Assembly: GCA_964462945.1 (NCBI GenBank)
Contig: CAYWZW010000108.1
Location: forward strand, 1 to 11,843
Direction: 5' to 3'
DNA from: GCA-020343675 sp964462945
Lineage (GTDB): Bacteria; Planctomycetota; Phycisphaerae; Sedimentisphaerales; Anaerobacaceae
DNA length: 11,843 bases
Shown in pieces: positions 1 to 6,885 of this stretch; position 1 is the first letter of the stretch; each line of letters starts with the position of its first letter. The position numbers were made by a program, and so were the translations under genes. The notes beneath the pieces are model-generated. The model was not told the DNA's origin and did not search any database. It saw only the letters and a program-made list of their open reading frames with translations.

Positions 1-135
1 GGCTGAAGCTCTATCCTTTTTGGTTGCGGCTGAGCGAAGCGAAGCCGCGCTGGGCCCTTCGTGGTTAGGCTCAAACCGTGTTCATTAGTGTTTATTCGTG
101 GTTGATTTTGGAAAACAAAGCCAAACAAAGCCAAT
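1..135. repeat. Intergenic repeat-rich segment with decamer tandem repeats
   Basis: No gene is supported here. Seen directly: an inverted repeat GCGGCT (25-30) / AGCCGC (42-47); then three degenerate 10-bp units at 77-86, 87-96 and 97-106 (CGTGTTCATT, AGTGTTTATT, CGTGGTTGAT); then two exact 10-bp units AAACAAAGCC at 113-122 and 123-132. Short, AT-rich, phase-locked repeats of this sort occur between genes in environmental planctomycete genomes, so I read this as dispersed non-coding repeat material. An open frame crosses it, but it has no ribosome site and its residues simply follow the repeats. Family membership is from memory and unproven. Confidence 0.5.
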
Positions 136-610
136 TTAAGAGTTGCGCAACACCACGGGAGAAGCGGGAAGAAAAAAGAATGTCAGCGGAACTGCTGAAG
201 GGAGCTAAGGTGCCAAGCTTGCCGGTCGCAATGATATGCAACCGGCAAACTCAGCTTCGCGGAGGAGGGTATGAATAGCTTGGGTAAATCTACAATCTCA
301 AATCCTACAATTATATATGCCAATTATGCCCCTGTTTATCGGACCACAAAACCATAGTAAAGTGCCACCGTAATTCTAAACGTAACGCCTTTTCGGAAAA
401 AATTTTTCGCGAGCCGTCGCCCGCATAGCTTGAATTTCGAGCAGAAATGAAGAATCGGCCAAAATAGCCAGCGTATTTGACATGAAAAACCGTCGCCGAT
501 CGCGGCCAAAAAGCAAGAATAGAGCAGAAGCCCAAAAAAGGCCGGCTTGACAGTGTGCTGAAAACCCTCTTTCAACAGGGTGTATCGAGGCCGCCTGTTC
601 TTGCTTTCTG
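136..610. other. Gene-free spacer downstream of the marC-like gene
   Basis: About 475 bases with no convincing gene. It holds a near-perfect hairpin at 219-248: 12-base arms TTGCCGGTCGCA and TGCAACCGGCAA with one mismatch and a 6-base loop. It also holds a purine-rich ribosome-site-like run GGAGGAGG (261-268) just before a 28-codon frame (271-357), and an AT palindrome near 399-412. Two overlapping minus-strand frames at 311-575 are open, but the longer one begins at TTG without a ribosome site and resembles no family I know. Confidence 0.5.
561..581 (-). terminator. Weak possible terminator of the marC-like gene
   Basis: Read on the minus strand, 30 bases after the stop codon of the MarC-like gene, ACCCT (581-577) and AGGGT (568-564) can form a 5-bp stem around an 8-base loop, followed by a short T run. 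The stem is short and the T run is only four bases, so this is tentative. Confidence 0.25.
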
Positions 611-1186
611 TCAGAGAAACTGCTCCAGGCCTTTTCTCATTAACATCACGGCGATCGCGGCGAGCAAAAGGCTAGTAATCTTTGAGAGGGCTTTTGAGCC
701 GGCCTCGCCGAGAAACTTCATCAGCCCGGAGGACAATCTGAAAAGCAGGCCGGCCAGCAGAATATTCGTCAAAATCGAGATAATTGTGGGCACAAGGCCG
801 TGCTGAGATACAACGAGCATCGAGGTCGTCAGAACAGCCGGGCCTGCGATGAGCGGCGTCCCGAGCGGCACCGCCCCAAGCTCAGGACCGGGGATGTGTC
901 TTTTCTTGGTCGGACTTGCCATATCGATGATCGCCAGGCAAAAAAGGATGGCCCCGCCTGCAATCATGAAATCGCCCATCGTGATGCCCAGAAATTTGAA
1001 TACGAGCTTGCCGACAAGAACAAAGCCGATGGCTAATCCCGCGGCGGTCAGCATCGACTGAAGAATGACCTTCGTTCGGAGTTTCTGTTCCAGGTCCTCG
1101 GTCAGCGAAACGAATATCGGCAGGACCCCAATCGCATCGACGGCCACAAAAAGCGGTATGAACGATAGAAAGATATTCCTGAGCAT
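611..1186 (-). CDS. MarC family integral membrane protein
   Basis: The 191-residue product is almost entirely hydrophobic, with about six membrane segments (near 4-26, 41-63, 70-89, 106-126, 131-152, 170-186). It carries the stretches typical of the MarC/UPF0056 family: FVAVDAIGVLPIFVSLT near the N-terminus, GDFMIAGGAILFCLAIIDM in the middle, PLGTPLIAGPAVLT after a charged loop, and ITSLLLAAIAVMLMRKG at the end. Family length is about 200 residues, so the protein is complete. MarC proteins sit in the inner membrane and are annotated as possible NAAT-type transporters; the substrate is not established, and the old multiple-antibiotic-resistance link is doubtful. I chose the ATG at 1186 because GGGAAGG (1197-1191 on this strand) lies just upstream. 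An in-frame ATG nine codons earlier (1213) has no comparable site. The gene stands alone, with the pseudopilin gene behind it on the same strand. Confidence 0.9.
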   Translation of the reverse strand: MLRNIFLSFIPLFVAVDAIGVLPIFVSLTEDLEQKLRTKVILQSMLTAAGLAIGFVLVGKLVFKFLGITMGDFMIAGGAILFCLAIIDMASPTKKRHIPGPELGAVPLGTPLIAGPAVLTTSMLVVSQHGLVPTIISILTNILLAGLLFRLSSGLMKFLGEAGSKALSKITSLLLAAIAVMLMRKGLEQFL

Positions 1187-1215
1187 CGCACCTTCCCAAC
1201 AGTTTTCAGCCAACC

Positions 1216-1243
1216 ATTACACGCGATGAGTTTATCACGACAA
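1216..1243 (-). promoter_or_regulatory. Candidate sigma-70 promoter for the marC-like gene
   Basis: On the minus strand, TTGTCG (1243-1238) and TGTAAT (1221-1216) are separated by 16 bases and lie about 30 bases upstream of the chosen start codon. Both hexamers are partial matches to the consensus, so this is a plausible but unproven promoter. Confidence 0.3.
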
Positions 1244-1278
1244 GACAAATGAAGCCAGCAAGAAATAACGCCGTGCGG

Positions 1279-1298
1279 CGCACAGGCGGTGCGTTTTT
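1279..1298 (+). terminator. Plus-strand terminator-like hairpin between two minus-strand genes
   Basis: CGCAC (1279-1283) and GTGCG (1289-1293) form a 5-bp GC-rich stem with a 5-base loop, followed by five T residues (1294-1298). On the plus strand this has the shape of an intrinsic terminator, yet both flanking genes lie on the minus strand. Read the other way, an adjacent CGCC/GGCG stem (1280-1269) followed by TTATTT could serve the end of the pseudopilin gene. It may work in one or both directions or be fortuitous. Confidence 0.35.
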
Positions 1299-1348
1299 CG
1301 TCAATGCGGTGGGAGGTGCCCGTTGAGTTTCGGCAGACTTGGTGCGAA

Positions 1349-2101
1349 TCAGGGCAGTTCGGCGCCGCACCAGTATTTCGTGGTGTTTTCGTTCGATGGC
1401 AGCCAGTCGGCCCGGCCGTCGAAGAAGAGGTTGTTGCAGCCTTTGTTGCGATGCCGGTCGCGGGCGACTCGCCGCGTCAGGTTGCTGCCCCGGGTTTCCT
1501 GGTCCGATGCGGGCATGTGCGTGCTCGACCAGACGTCGAACAAGTTGAACCTGGACATGTCGTCCAGCTCATATCTATCCCGGACCACCGGGCGCCAATT
1601 CCCCGCCTCGTTGTCGGCTATATAGATCCGCTGGGCCGGAGACTTAATCCCGCTTATTTTGGTCGGCTCGTCCTTTTGCCGTCCCTTGTCGCCGCTGGTC
1701 AGGCCCGGATTGTCCATATCCCAGGCGTTTACGACGTAATCCACCGTCTGCTCGGCGTTGCTGTGATTATTCAGCGAGACTCCCTGGCGCGGGAAAGACG
1801 GGCACTGATAGATGTCCACCTCCCGGTAGTCCGTGGCCCCCTTGTATTCGGTGCCCAAGTACGGCATGAAGACCAATAGCCATTTGACCCTGTGGTCCAG
1901 GGCCCGCGGGATGAAGTCGTCGTTATCCAAGGCGTACGCCTGCATGGTGATGCCGAGCTGCTTGAGACTGCTGAGGCAATAGACGGCCCGGGCCTGCTTC
2001 CTGACCCGCTGCAGGGCCGGCATCAAGATCCCCATTAGCAGCGCAATAATCGCGATGACCACCAACAGTTCGATTAGTGTGAATCCCCGTCGCTTGTGCA
2101 T
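1349..2101 (-). CDS. Type II secretion/pilin-like prepilin protein (planctomycete type)
   Basis: The 250-residue product opens with a short basic leader, MHKRRG, followed by FTLIELLVVIAIIALLMGIL. This is the class III signal of type IV pilins and pseudopilins: cleavage after Gly6, methylated Phe7, and the key Glu11 (mature position 5). The hydrophobic N-terminal helix spans residues 7-30 and continues into a KQARAVYCLSSLKQLG-type helix. The globular C-terminal part has the H...DG motif of planctomycete processing-associated prepilins (His217, Asp228-Gly229, LFFDGRADW), here with ten rather than nine residues between His and Asp. Many planctomycetes encode dozens of such proteins, probably secreted or surface-assembled through a prepilin peptidase; individual roles are unknown. 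I chose the ATG at 2101 because AAGGTGG lies just before it and the leader is then of normal length. An in-frame ATG 18 codons upstream would bury the leader. Confidence 0.92.
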   Translation of the reverse strand: MHKRRGFTLIELLVVIAIIALLMGILMPALQRVRKQARAVYCLSSLKQLGITMQAYALDNDDFIPRALDHRVKWLLVFMPYLGTEYKGATDYREVDIYQCPSFPRQGVSLNNHSNAEQTVDYVVNAWDMDNPGLTSGDKGRQKDEPTKISGIKSPAQRIYIADNEAGNWRPVVRDRYELDDMSRFNLFDVWSSTHMPASDQETRGSNLTRRVARDRHRNKGCNNLFFDGRADWLPSNENTTKYWCGAELP

Positions 2102-2153
2102 GGCGTACCACCTTTCCTTCAAGAAGTCGGCATAATAAAGCCCACCCATAGTC

Positions 2154-2181
2154 ATTATATGATTTCTCGCTCGCAGTGCAA
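2154..2181 (-). promoter_or_regulatory. Promoter of the pseudopilin gene
   Basis: On the minus strand a perfect TATAAT (2159-2154) is preceded after 16 bases by TTGCAC (2181-2176), a half match to the -35 consensus. It lies about 52 bases upstream of the chosen start at 2101, leaving a 5' untranslated leader of about 45 bases. It also overlaps the upstream in-frame ATG near 2155, which supports the shorter protein. Confidence 0.5.
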
Positions 2182-2751
2182 GAAAAAAGTGAACCGCCGA
2201 TTTCCGCGCATTTGATGGATGCCATAGGCGAAGGAGATCAAGCTATTGTCTGCGAGGCAGGCGAGCCCGTCTCAGGCCGTTTCCAGATTCAAGGGGCACG
2301 CCTCACACGGTTTTAGGGTGCACCTGAGAACCTCGCCCTGAGAGATGAGTTCGAAGTGGGTGGAGCCGGTTGCCGGCGCGCAAGCATTCTTTCCCCCAGG
2401 AGTGACAACCCTACAGGACTCCGACCGAAAAAAATCCGAGATTTACCCGCTCGCAAGGCCCAATTCGCCTCCCTTCGCCAATCCTTTTCTTGAAAATCCT
2501 ACCGGGATGGTGTATGGAAGCGGCAAGCCACACCTGTATCCGGTGCAGCGTGCTCGTAGATTTTCGCCATAAAACCCGTAATTCTCCCGTAGTGTCATAT
2601 TCCCGATTCTTCGTATGCTAAACAGCGTTGAGTGTCGTGCAACCTGATGTGTATTGTGAAGCATAAGAACCTGGCGGTTGGGAGAACCGGCCGCAAAGGA
2701 AGGCCATCGCAGCCTCACAACAAGAAACGGAAGATATAGAAAGGACAAGCC
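2182..2751. other. Gene-free divergent spacer before the AhpD-like gene
   Basis: About 570 bases without a supported gene. It contains a nested inverted-repeat structure at 2260-2337: GGCGAG/CTCGCC outside, CTCAGG/CCTGAG inside, and CCGT/ACGG within that. A small stem CGGTT (2675-2679) / AACCG (2685-2689) lies in the probable leader of the next gene. A weak promoter-like pair TTGAGT (2628-2633) and TATTGT (2652-2657), spaced 18, could drive the plus-strand cluster. Open frames on both strands lack ribosome sites and recognisable motifs. Confidence 0.45.
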
Positions 2752-3147
2752 ATGACTCGTCAAGAAGTGTACAACGAAATCGAAGAGATGTTCGGACTCG
2801 TTCCCAGTATGTTCGAGGCGGTTCCCGATTCCTCTCTGGAGATGGAATGGCAACTATTCAAACGGGTTCAGTTTGATGAAGGCCCCATTCCAAACAAGTA
2901 TCGTGAGCTGATCGGCGTTGCCCTCTCGGCCGTCACCAAGTGCCGCTACTGCGCGTTCTACCACACGGAAGTGGCCAAACTGAACGGGGCTACGGAAGCG
3001 GAAATCGAAGACGCCGTGCATTTTGCCAAATCGACTGCCGGATGGAGCACTTACGTCAACGGTCTTCAGCTCGATTTCGATCGGTTTAAGGCCGAGGTGC
3101 TGCAAGCCTGTGAGCATGCACGTTCAATGCAGGCTGCCCCACGATAG
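2752..3147 (+). CDS. AhpD-like carboxymuconolactone decarboxylase family protein
   Basis: The 131-residue protein carries the AhpD-type active-site signature in exact spacing: Glu52, Cys64, Cys67 and His71 (E-X11-C-X2-C-X3-H, with CRYCAFYH). In AhpD-like proteins the two cysteines cycle between thiol and disulfide to reduce hydroperoxides or to recharge peroxiredoxins, with Glu and His acting as a proton relay. The rest is helical, as expected of the CMD fold, and the length is normal for a single-domain member. No signal peptide or membrane segment is seen, so it should be cytoplasmic. AAAGGA lies six bases before the ATG and supports the start. It leads four small plus-strand genes that include two ferritin-like proteins, which suits an oxidative-stress role. 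The exact substrate cannot be read from sequence; a true decarboxylase is less likely given the Cys pair. Confidence 0.88.
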   Translation: MTRQEVYNEIEEMFGLVPSMFEAVPDSSLEMEWQLFKRVQFDEGPIPNKYRELIGVALSAVTKCRYCAFYHTEVAKLNGATEAEIEDAVHFAKSTAGWSTYVNGLQLDFDRFKAEVLQACEHARSMQAAPR

Positions 3148-3302
3148 GCATAAACACGGCACATCCAGCGAATGGCCTCAACAGAACGGCGTTCATGTAG
3201 TCGGCATGATGATTGAGCCGGATGTGCAGCTTCTTCTCGTGAGACTTTAATTCGAGGAATGAAACGCTAAAAGCAATCACCCTCTGAATAAGGAGCACAG
3301 AA

Positions 3303-3629
3303 ATGAAATATCTCGTCACAGGGTCCGAGGGCCCGGGATTCGCTTCGTCTGAGGAGGCCGTCGCGATTTTGGAAAAGATGGTTCTGCCGAGCTTTGACGA
3401 GTTTATCAAGCTCGAAAAACAGAAGAAAATCCTCGCCGGGGGGCTTCCCGTCGGGGATCGGGCATTTGTGTTCATCGTGGACGCGGCGTCTAACGAAGAG
3501 CTGGACGAGCTCCTGCGAAACATCCCCTTGTGGGGTGTGCTAAAGTGGAAAGCCACTCCGCTGCAAACCTTTGCCGGACGAGCCGCTTACGAGCGGGACG
3601 CCGTCAAAGAACTCAAGAAAGCGATGTAA
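3303..3629 (+). CDS. Muconolactone isomerase-like small protein
   Basis: The 108-residue product has the alternating strand and helix pattern of the muconolactone delta-isomerase (MIase) / dimeric alpha-beta barrel superfamily. An N-terminal strand MKYLVTG is followed by a helix (17-42), a strand RAFVFIVDA (53-61), a helix NEELDELLRNIP (64-75) and the C-terminal segment LWGVLKWKATPLQTF (76-90), which resembles the WxxxPLQ-type ending of MIase-like proteins. AGGAG (3291-3295) sits seven bases before the ATG. True muconolactone isomerases act in the beta-ketoadipate pathway, but no other gene of that pathway is present, so catalysis of that reaction is not supported. The neighbouring AhpD-like gene lies 155 bases upstream on the same strand, and a shared transcript is possible. 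It could equally be a YCII-like protein of unknown role. Confidence 0.7.
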   Translation: MKYLVTGSEGPGFASSEEAVAILEKMVLPSFDEFIKLEKQKKILAGGLPVGDRAFVFIVDAASNEELDELLRNIPLWGVLKWKATPLQTFAGRAAYERDAVKELKKAM

Positions 3630-3847
3630 CAAAGAAAAACCCAAGTCTCTCTGATTGGAAGAACAAATACGGACGGGAGAGAGTATCGGTTCCTAATTAC
3701 CGTTGGCTAAGAGTGACTATGTAATTGCAGACCATGTTGAACGCGATCGCTCTGGATGTCTGCGTGAAGTGATGAGAGACCTGATGACCAGAGGCCGAGG
3801 ACGGGATGTAACATAGGCTGGAAACGAGACAATAGGCAAGAATGTGC

Positions 3848-3875
3848 TGGACAAGCAAGTCGAATATTGTAGGAT
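3848..3875 (+). promoter_or_regulatory. Candidate promoter of the bacterioferritin-like gene
   Basis: TGGACA (3848-3853), five of six consensus bases, is followed after 16 bases by TAGGAT (3870-3875), four of six. It ends about 38 bases before the start codon at 3914. This suggests the two ferritin-like genes can be transcribed apart from the preceding pair. Confidence 0.35.
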
Positions 3876-3913
3876 AACTTTAAGGATTTGAGGTCATTTT
3901 GGAGATCGGAACC

Positions 3914-4336
3914 ATGGCTGTAACACAGAAAAAACTCATTGAGCTTTTGAACAAGGATTTGGAGCTGGAGTACTCGGCTGCGATTCAGTACATCAACCAC
4001 GCCGCCGTGATGACCGGCGCCGCCTACGGCGACATCATCAAAGAGCTGAAGATTCACGCCAACGAAGAGGTCATGCACGCAATGATCTTAGCCGATCAGA
4101 TTGATTATCTGGGCGGTTCCCCGAGCGTGAAGGTCGGGCCGATTCACACGTCCGAGGGCAACGATGAAATGCTCGAGCAGGACCTTGACGGCGAAGAGGA
4201 TGCAATAAGGAGGTACAAAGTCCGGGTCGAGCAGGCCGAACAGCTCAAGGAGTTTGCCCTGGCGCAGCAGTTGAGGACGATCTTGGCCATGGAGCAGGAG
4301 CACGCCATGGATTTGAAACAGGCGTTGGGCAAATAA
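3914..4336 (+). CDS. Bacterioferritin-like ferritin-fold protein
   Basis: The 140-residue product is a four-helix ferritin-fold protein with a full set of candidate di-iron ligands: Glu19 in helix A (LELEYSAAIQY), Glu52 and His55 in helix B (EEVMH), Glu94 or Glu95 in helix C (DGEEDAIRRY), and Glu127 and His130 in helix D (EQEH). The positions match those of bacterioferritin (about E18, E51, H54, E94, E127, H130). Bacterioferritin is usually near 158 residues, so this is a shorter member. The residue after the first helix-B glutamate, where heme-ligating Met52 is expected, is Val53, so heme binding is doubtful. The likely role is ferrous iron oxidation and storage, or peroxide detoxification, in the cytoplasm. 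I chose the ATG at 3914, with GGAG nine bases upstream, over a TTG five codons earlier. The rubrerythrin-like gene follows 147 bases downstream with no clear terminator between. Confidence 0.85.
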   Translation: MAVTQKKLIELLNKDLELEYSAAIQYINHAAVMTGAAYGDIIKELKIHANEEVMHAMILADQIDYLGGSPSVKVGPIHTSEGNDEMLEQDLDGEEDAIRRYKVRVEQAEQLKEFALAQQLRTILAMEQEHAMDLKQALGK

Positions 4337-4483
4337 TTTGGGTCATCCTGCAGGACAGATCTGAACCACGATTGCGTACATCTCCCGCTCGGCCAATAGG
4401 TGGCGGTCGATCGCAGACGTTGTCAGTGCGCGATGAACCTTCAGCCGGCAAAGAAACCACGATAAGGAACCGGAGATAGAGCG

Positions 4484-4969
4484 ATGGATATTTTCGAGTA
4501 CGCTCTGCAGATGGAAAAAGACGGCGAGCGTTTTTACCGCGAGATTGCCCAGAAGACCGGCAGCATGCGCATCAGGACCGTTGTCACGATGCTGGCCGAT
4601 GAAGAAGTCAAGCATTACAAGGCCATTAAGAAAATGAAACAAGGTCAACATGGCGAAATGGCCGAGACGCATATTCTGGATGATGCCAGGAATGTCTTCG
4701 CACAGATGAGAGACAAGGCGGACGAGCTTGCCGCCGACCGGAAACAGACAGAGCTTTATAAGGAGGCCCAGCAAATAGAGATGCGAAGCCAGCAGTTCTA
4801 TCAGGAAAAAGCCGGCCAGATGGACCGAGACGACCAAAGGCATTTGTTTGAACAATTGGCGGCGGAAGAAGCAAAGCACTATTTCCTGCTCGAGAATCTT
4901 ATCGACTTCGTATCGAGACCCGAACAGTGGCTCGAAAACGCAGAATGGCATCACCTGGAAGACTACTGA
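4484..4969 (+). CDS. Rubrerythrin-like ferritin family protein (no rubredoxin domain)
   Basis: The 161-residue protein begins MDIFEYALQMEKDGERFY, a start typical of the rubrerythrin-like ferritin family. It has the paired helical motifs with di-iron ligands: Glu11 (and Glu15), Glu41-x-x-His44 (EEVKH), Glu94 or Glu99 in the third helix, and Glu129-x-x-His132 (EEAKH). The C-terminus, DFVSRPEQWLENAEWHHLEDY, resembles other short members. There is no Cys-x-x-Cys rubredoxin domain, so electrons must come from another donor. The expected role is cytoplasmic peroxide reduction or iron handling in an anaerobe or microaerophile. GGAG (4472-4475) lies eight bases before the ATG. It is the last gene of the plus-strand group and faces the minus-strand PGPGW-like gene across 42 bases. 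Confidence 0.87.
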   Translation: MDIFEYALQMEKDGERFYREIAQKTGSMRIRTVVTMLADEEVKHYKAIKKMKQGQHGEMAETHILDDARNVFAQMRDKADELAADRKQTELYKEAQQIEMRSQQFYQEKAGQMDRDDQRHLFEQLAAEEAKHYFLLENLIDFVSRPEQWLENAEWHHLEDY

Positions 4970-5011
4970 TCTCCAGGAAAATGCCGGCGGTTACGGTGCG
5001 AAGTGCACACC

Positions 5012-5248
5012 CTACTTTTCTGCCGTGTCCCGTCGTTTCTTCAGCTTTCTTTCCAGGAAGTCTGCGACCTTTTGGCGGTATTTGTGCGGGAGCAGGGACA
5101 GGAACTTTCGCTGGAACAGGAGCCTCAGTCCAAGAATCTCCAGCCCGACAAGGGCCAGCCATGAGCCCGGCGTGAACGGCGTCAACAACGCCAGCACACC
5201 GAGCACCATCAGGACGATGCCTAAGATTATTCTGAGAGTCCTTCGCAT
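5012..5248 (-). CDS. Small PGPGW-like membrane protein
   Basis: The 78-residue product has a long hydrophobic N-terminal half (5-45) split by LLTPFTPGSWLALVGLEILG, which resembles the PGPGW-type turn between two membrane segments. It then has a strongly basic tail ending KLKKRRDTAEK. The canonical motif is Pro-Gly-Pro-Gly-Trp; here it reads Thr-Pro-Gly-Ser-Trp, so membership is probable rather than certain. The function of this family is not known. The chosen ATG (5248) follows GGAG closely, three bases away, which is tight; a TTG five codons earlier is an alternative. It begins 38 bases after the stop of the ASKHA gene on the same strand, so the two are probably co-transcribed. Confidence 0.65.
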   Translation of the reverse strand: MRRTLRIILGIVLMVLGVLALLTPFTPGSWLALVGLEILGLRLLFQRKFLSLLPHKYRQKVADFLERKLKKRRDTAEK

Positions 5249-5286
5249 ATTCTCCGGGATCAAGAACGCCGCAATAAAGGGCGGGG

Positions 5287-6885
5287 CTAACCATCGAACA
5301 ACATTGAATCCGCAAACACCGTCTGGAAGTTGGGCTCGTGGGCAATCTCTACATACTTCATCATGCGGGCCAGTTGGCCGGCCTGCTGCCGGCAATACCG
5401 GCTCACAAGGATCATCTGTGCGCCGGAGGCGGCGGCGTTGCCGACAAACCGAATCCTCTCGACGGGCACGGCGGGCAACAGGCCGATGCGCAGGGCACTG
5501 GACGGCCGAAGGTAATTGCCGAACGCACCGGCTAATAGCACGTGCTTGATGTCGGAATCTTCGAGGCCCATTTTTCGCTGCAAGCATTTGATGCCGGCCC
5601 GGATGGCGCCTTTTGCCAATTGCATCTGCCGAATGTCCCTCTGCGTCAGGAAGACTTGGCGATCACCGGCGTTTGCGGCCCCGGCGAGGCTAAAAGCCGG
5701 CTGGCCGTCCCGTTCGATGATTCGTGAGAAAACGGCCGGCGGCAGTTTCCCCTTGAGCCGTGCGGGCTCCACGAATCGCCCCGTCGCGTCGATGACGCCC
5801 AAATCCAGCATGACGGCCACGGCGTCAATCAGGCCCGAGCCGCATATCGAGCGAGGCGGACAGCCTCCGATGACGTCCAGGTCGATGTCATCGCCGTTTA
5901 CGACGACCGCTTCGATGGCCTCCGCCGCCGCCCTGCTACCGCAGGTTATGCGTGCCCCTTCCAGGGCGGGCCCGGCGGCGCAGCTTGCGGCATAGAGCTG
6001 GTCTTTCGTGCCCAGCACAATCTCGCCGTTCGTGCCGATATCGACAATCAGCGTCATTTCTTCGGCGGCATCAATATCGGCGGCAAGCGCCACGGCGGTC
6101 GTGTCGGCGCCGACGAAGCCGGCGATATTCTCGACGGTGTGAATATTGCCCGCCGGATTCATCCGCACGCCCAGGTCGCCAGCCCGCACGTCGTGGGCAT
6201 CGAGCGACCAGGCCTTGTACGGCGCCTGGCCGAGCTGTGCGATGGGCAGCTTGAGGAGAACGTGATTCATCGTCGTATTGCCGACGGCACACAGCTCGTA
6301 TATCTGGTCCGTCCCGACGGCCGCTTTCTTACAGAGCTTCTCCACCAGCCCATTTATGCAGTCGATGATGACCTCGTGCAGCTCGGCGAATTCTTTGTCG
6401 GTCTGAGCGTATGCGATTCGGCTGACGACGTCGTCGCCGAACCGAGTTTGCGGATTGAGGGCCGCCTCCGTAGCGCGGCACTGGCCGTCCCTCATGTCGA
6501 TGAGCTTGGCGACGACGGTGGTTGTCCCGATATCGAGGGCTACGCCGAATATCGCGGCATCGGGGTCCGCCTGCAGGTAGTCTTTGTATATGTCAGGCTG
6601 GATCCTCGCCCGAGCATCAATGCCTTCGGTGAGAATCCGCTCCTCGAAGAATCTGGAACCGGCGGGGACCGTGACTGTAAGGTCACTTTCGATGCGATGC
6701 TGGCACGCGAGGACTTGGCGCGAATCCGGCTCAAGATTGACCAGACACTTCTTGCACGTTCCCCGCCCGCCGCAGACCGTATTCAGGATGATGCCGGCCT
6801 GACCTGCGGCTTCGATAAGGGTCGCTCCTGCGTGAATGGAGATTTGCTTGCCATCGGGCCTGAAAGTAATGGTGAAATGGTCCAT
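5287..6885 (-). CDS. 2Fe-2S / ASKHA domain protein, corrinoid-enzyme activator type (RACo/RamA-like)
   Basis: The 532-residue product has a plant-type 2Fe-2S ferredoxin domain at the N-terminus (about 1-85) with Cys38, Cys44, Cys47 and Cys61 (C-X5-C-X2-C-X13-C). An ASKHA ATPase domain follows, with a phosphate loop ALDIGTTTVVAKLID (116-130), a second LIVDIGTNGEIVLG loop and a C-terminal VLLAGAFGNYL adenosine-type motif. This order is that of reductive activators of corrinoid enzymes, which use ATP to return inactive Co(II) corrinoid proteins to Co(I). No corrinoid protein or methyltransferase lies in this window, so the partner must be encoded elsewhere. I chose the ATG at 6885 because the ferredoxin domain begins there (MDHFTITF). 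The 17 codons before it are translated from a heptamer repeat and look non-coding. No clear ribosome site precedes the ATG, so the start rests on homology. The PGPGW-like gene follows 38 bases after its stop. Confidence 0.88.
   Translation of the reverse strand: MDHFTITFRPDGKQISIHAGATLIEAAGQAGIILNTVCGGRGTCKKCLVNLEPDSRQVLACQHRIESDLTVTVPAGSRFFEERILTEGIDARARIQPDIYKDYLQADPDAAIFGVALDIGTTTVVAKLIDMRDGQCRATEAALNPQTRFGDDVVSRIAYAQTDKEFAELHEVIIDCINGLVEKLCKKAAVGTDQIYELCAVGNTTMNHVLLKLPIAQLGQAPYKAWSLDAHDVRAGDLGVRMNPAGNIHTVENIAGFVGADTTAVALAADIDAAEEMTLIVDIGTNGEIVLGTKDQLYAASCAAGPALEGARITCGSRAAAEAIEAVVVNGDDIDLDVIGGCPPRSICGSGLIDAVAVMLDLGVIDATGRFVEPARLKGKLPPAVFSRIIERDGQPAFSLAGAANAGDRQVFLTQRDIRQMQLAKGAIRAGIKCLQRKMGLEDSDIKHVLLAGAFGNYLRPSSALRIGLLPAVPVERIRFVGNAAASGAQMILVSRYCRQQAGQLARMMKYVEIAHEPNFQTVFADSMLFDG

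Noticed and set aside
271..357. 28-codon frame after GGAGGAGG
   Set aside because: The ribosome-site match is strong but very close to the ATG, and the peptide is short with no feature; not enough to call a gene.
311..575. Two overlapping minus-strand open frames in the first spacer
   Set aside because: The longer one starts at TTG without a ribosome site, neither has a recognisable motif, and coding-like codon use is absent. They may belong to a dispersed non-coding repeat.
1289..1879. Plus-strand open frame opposite the pseudopilin gene
   Set aside because: The minus strand encodes an unmistakable prepilin; the antisense frame has no ribosome site or motif.
2345..2572. 75-codon frame in the divergent spacer
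   Set aside because: No ribosome site, no motif and irregular composition; left as spacer.
4343..4954. Minus-strand open frame opposite the rubrerythrin-like gene
   Set aside because: It mirrors the helical codons of the plus-strand gene and lacks family features.
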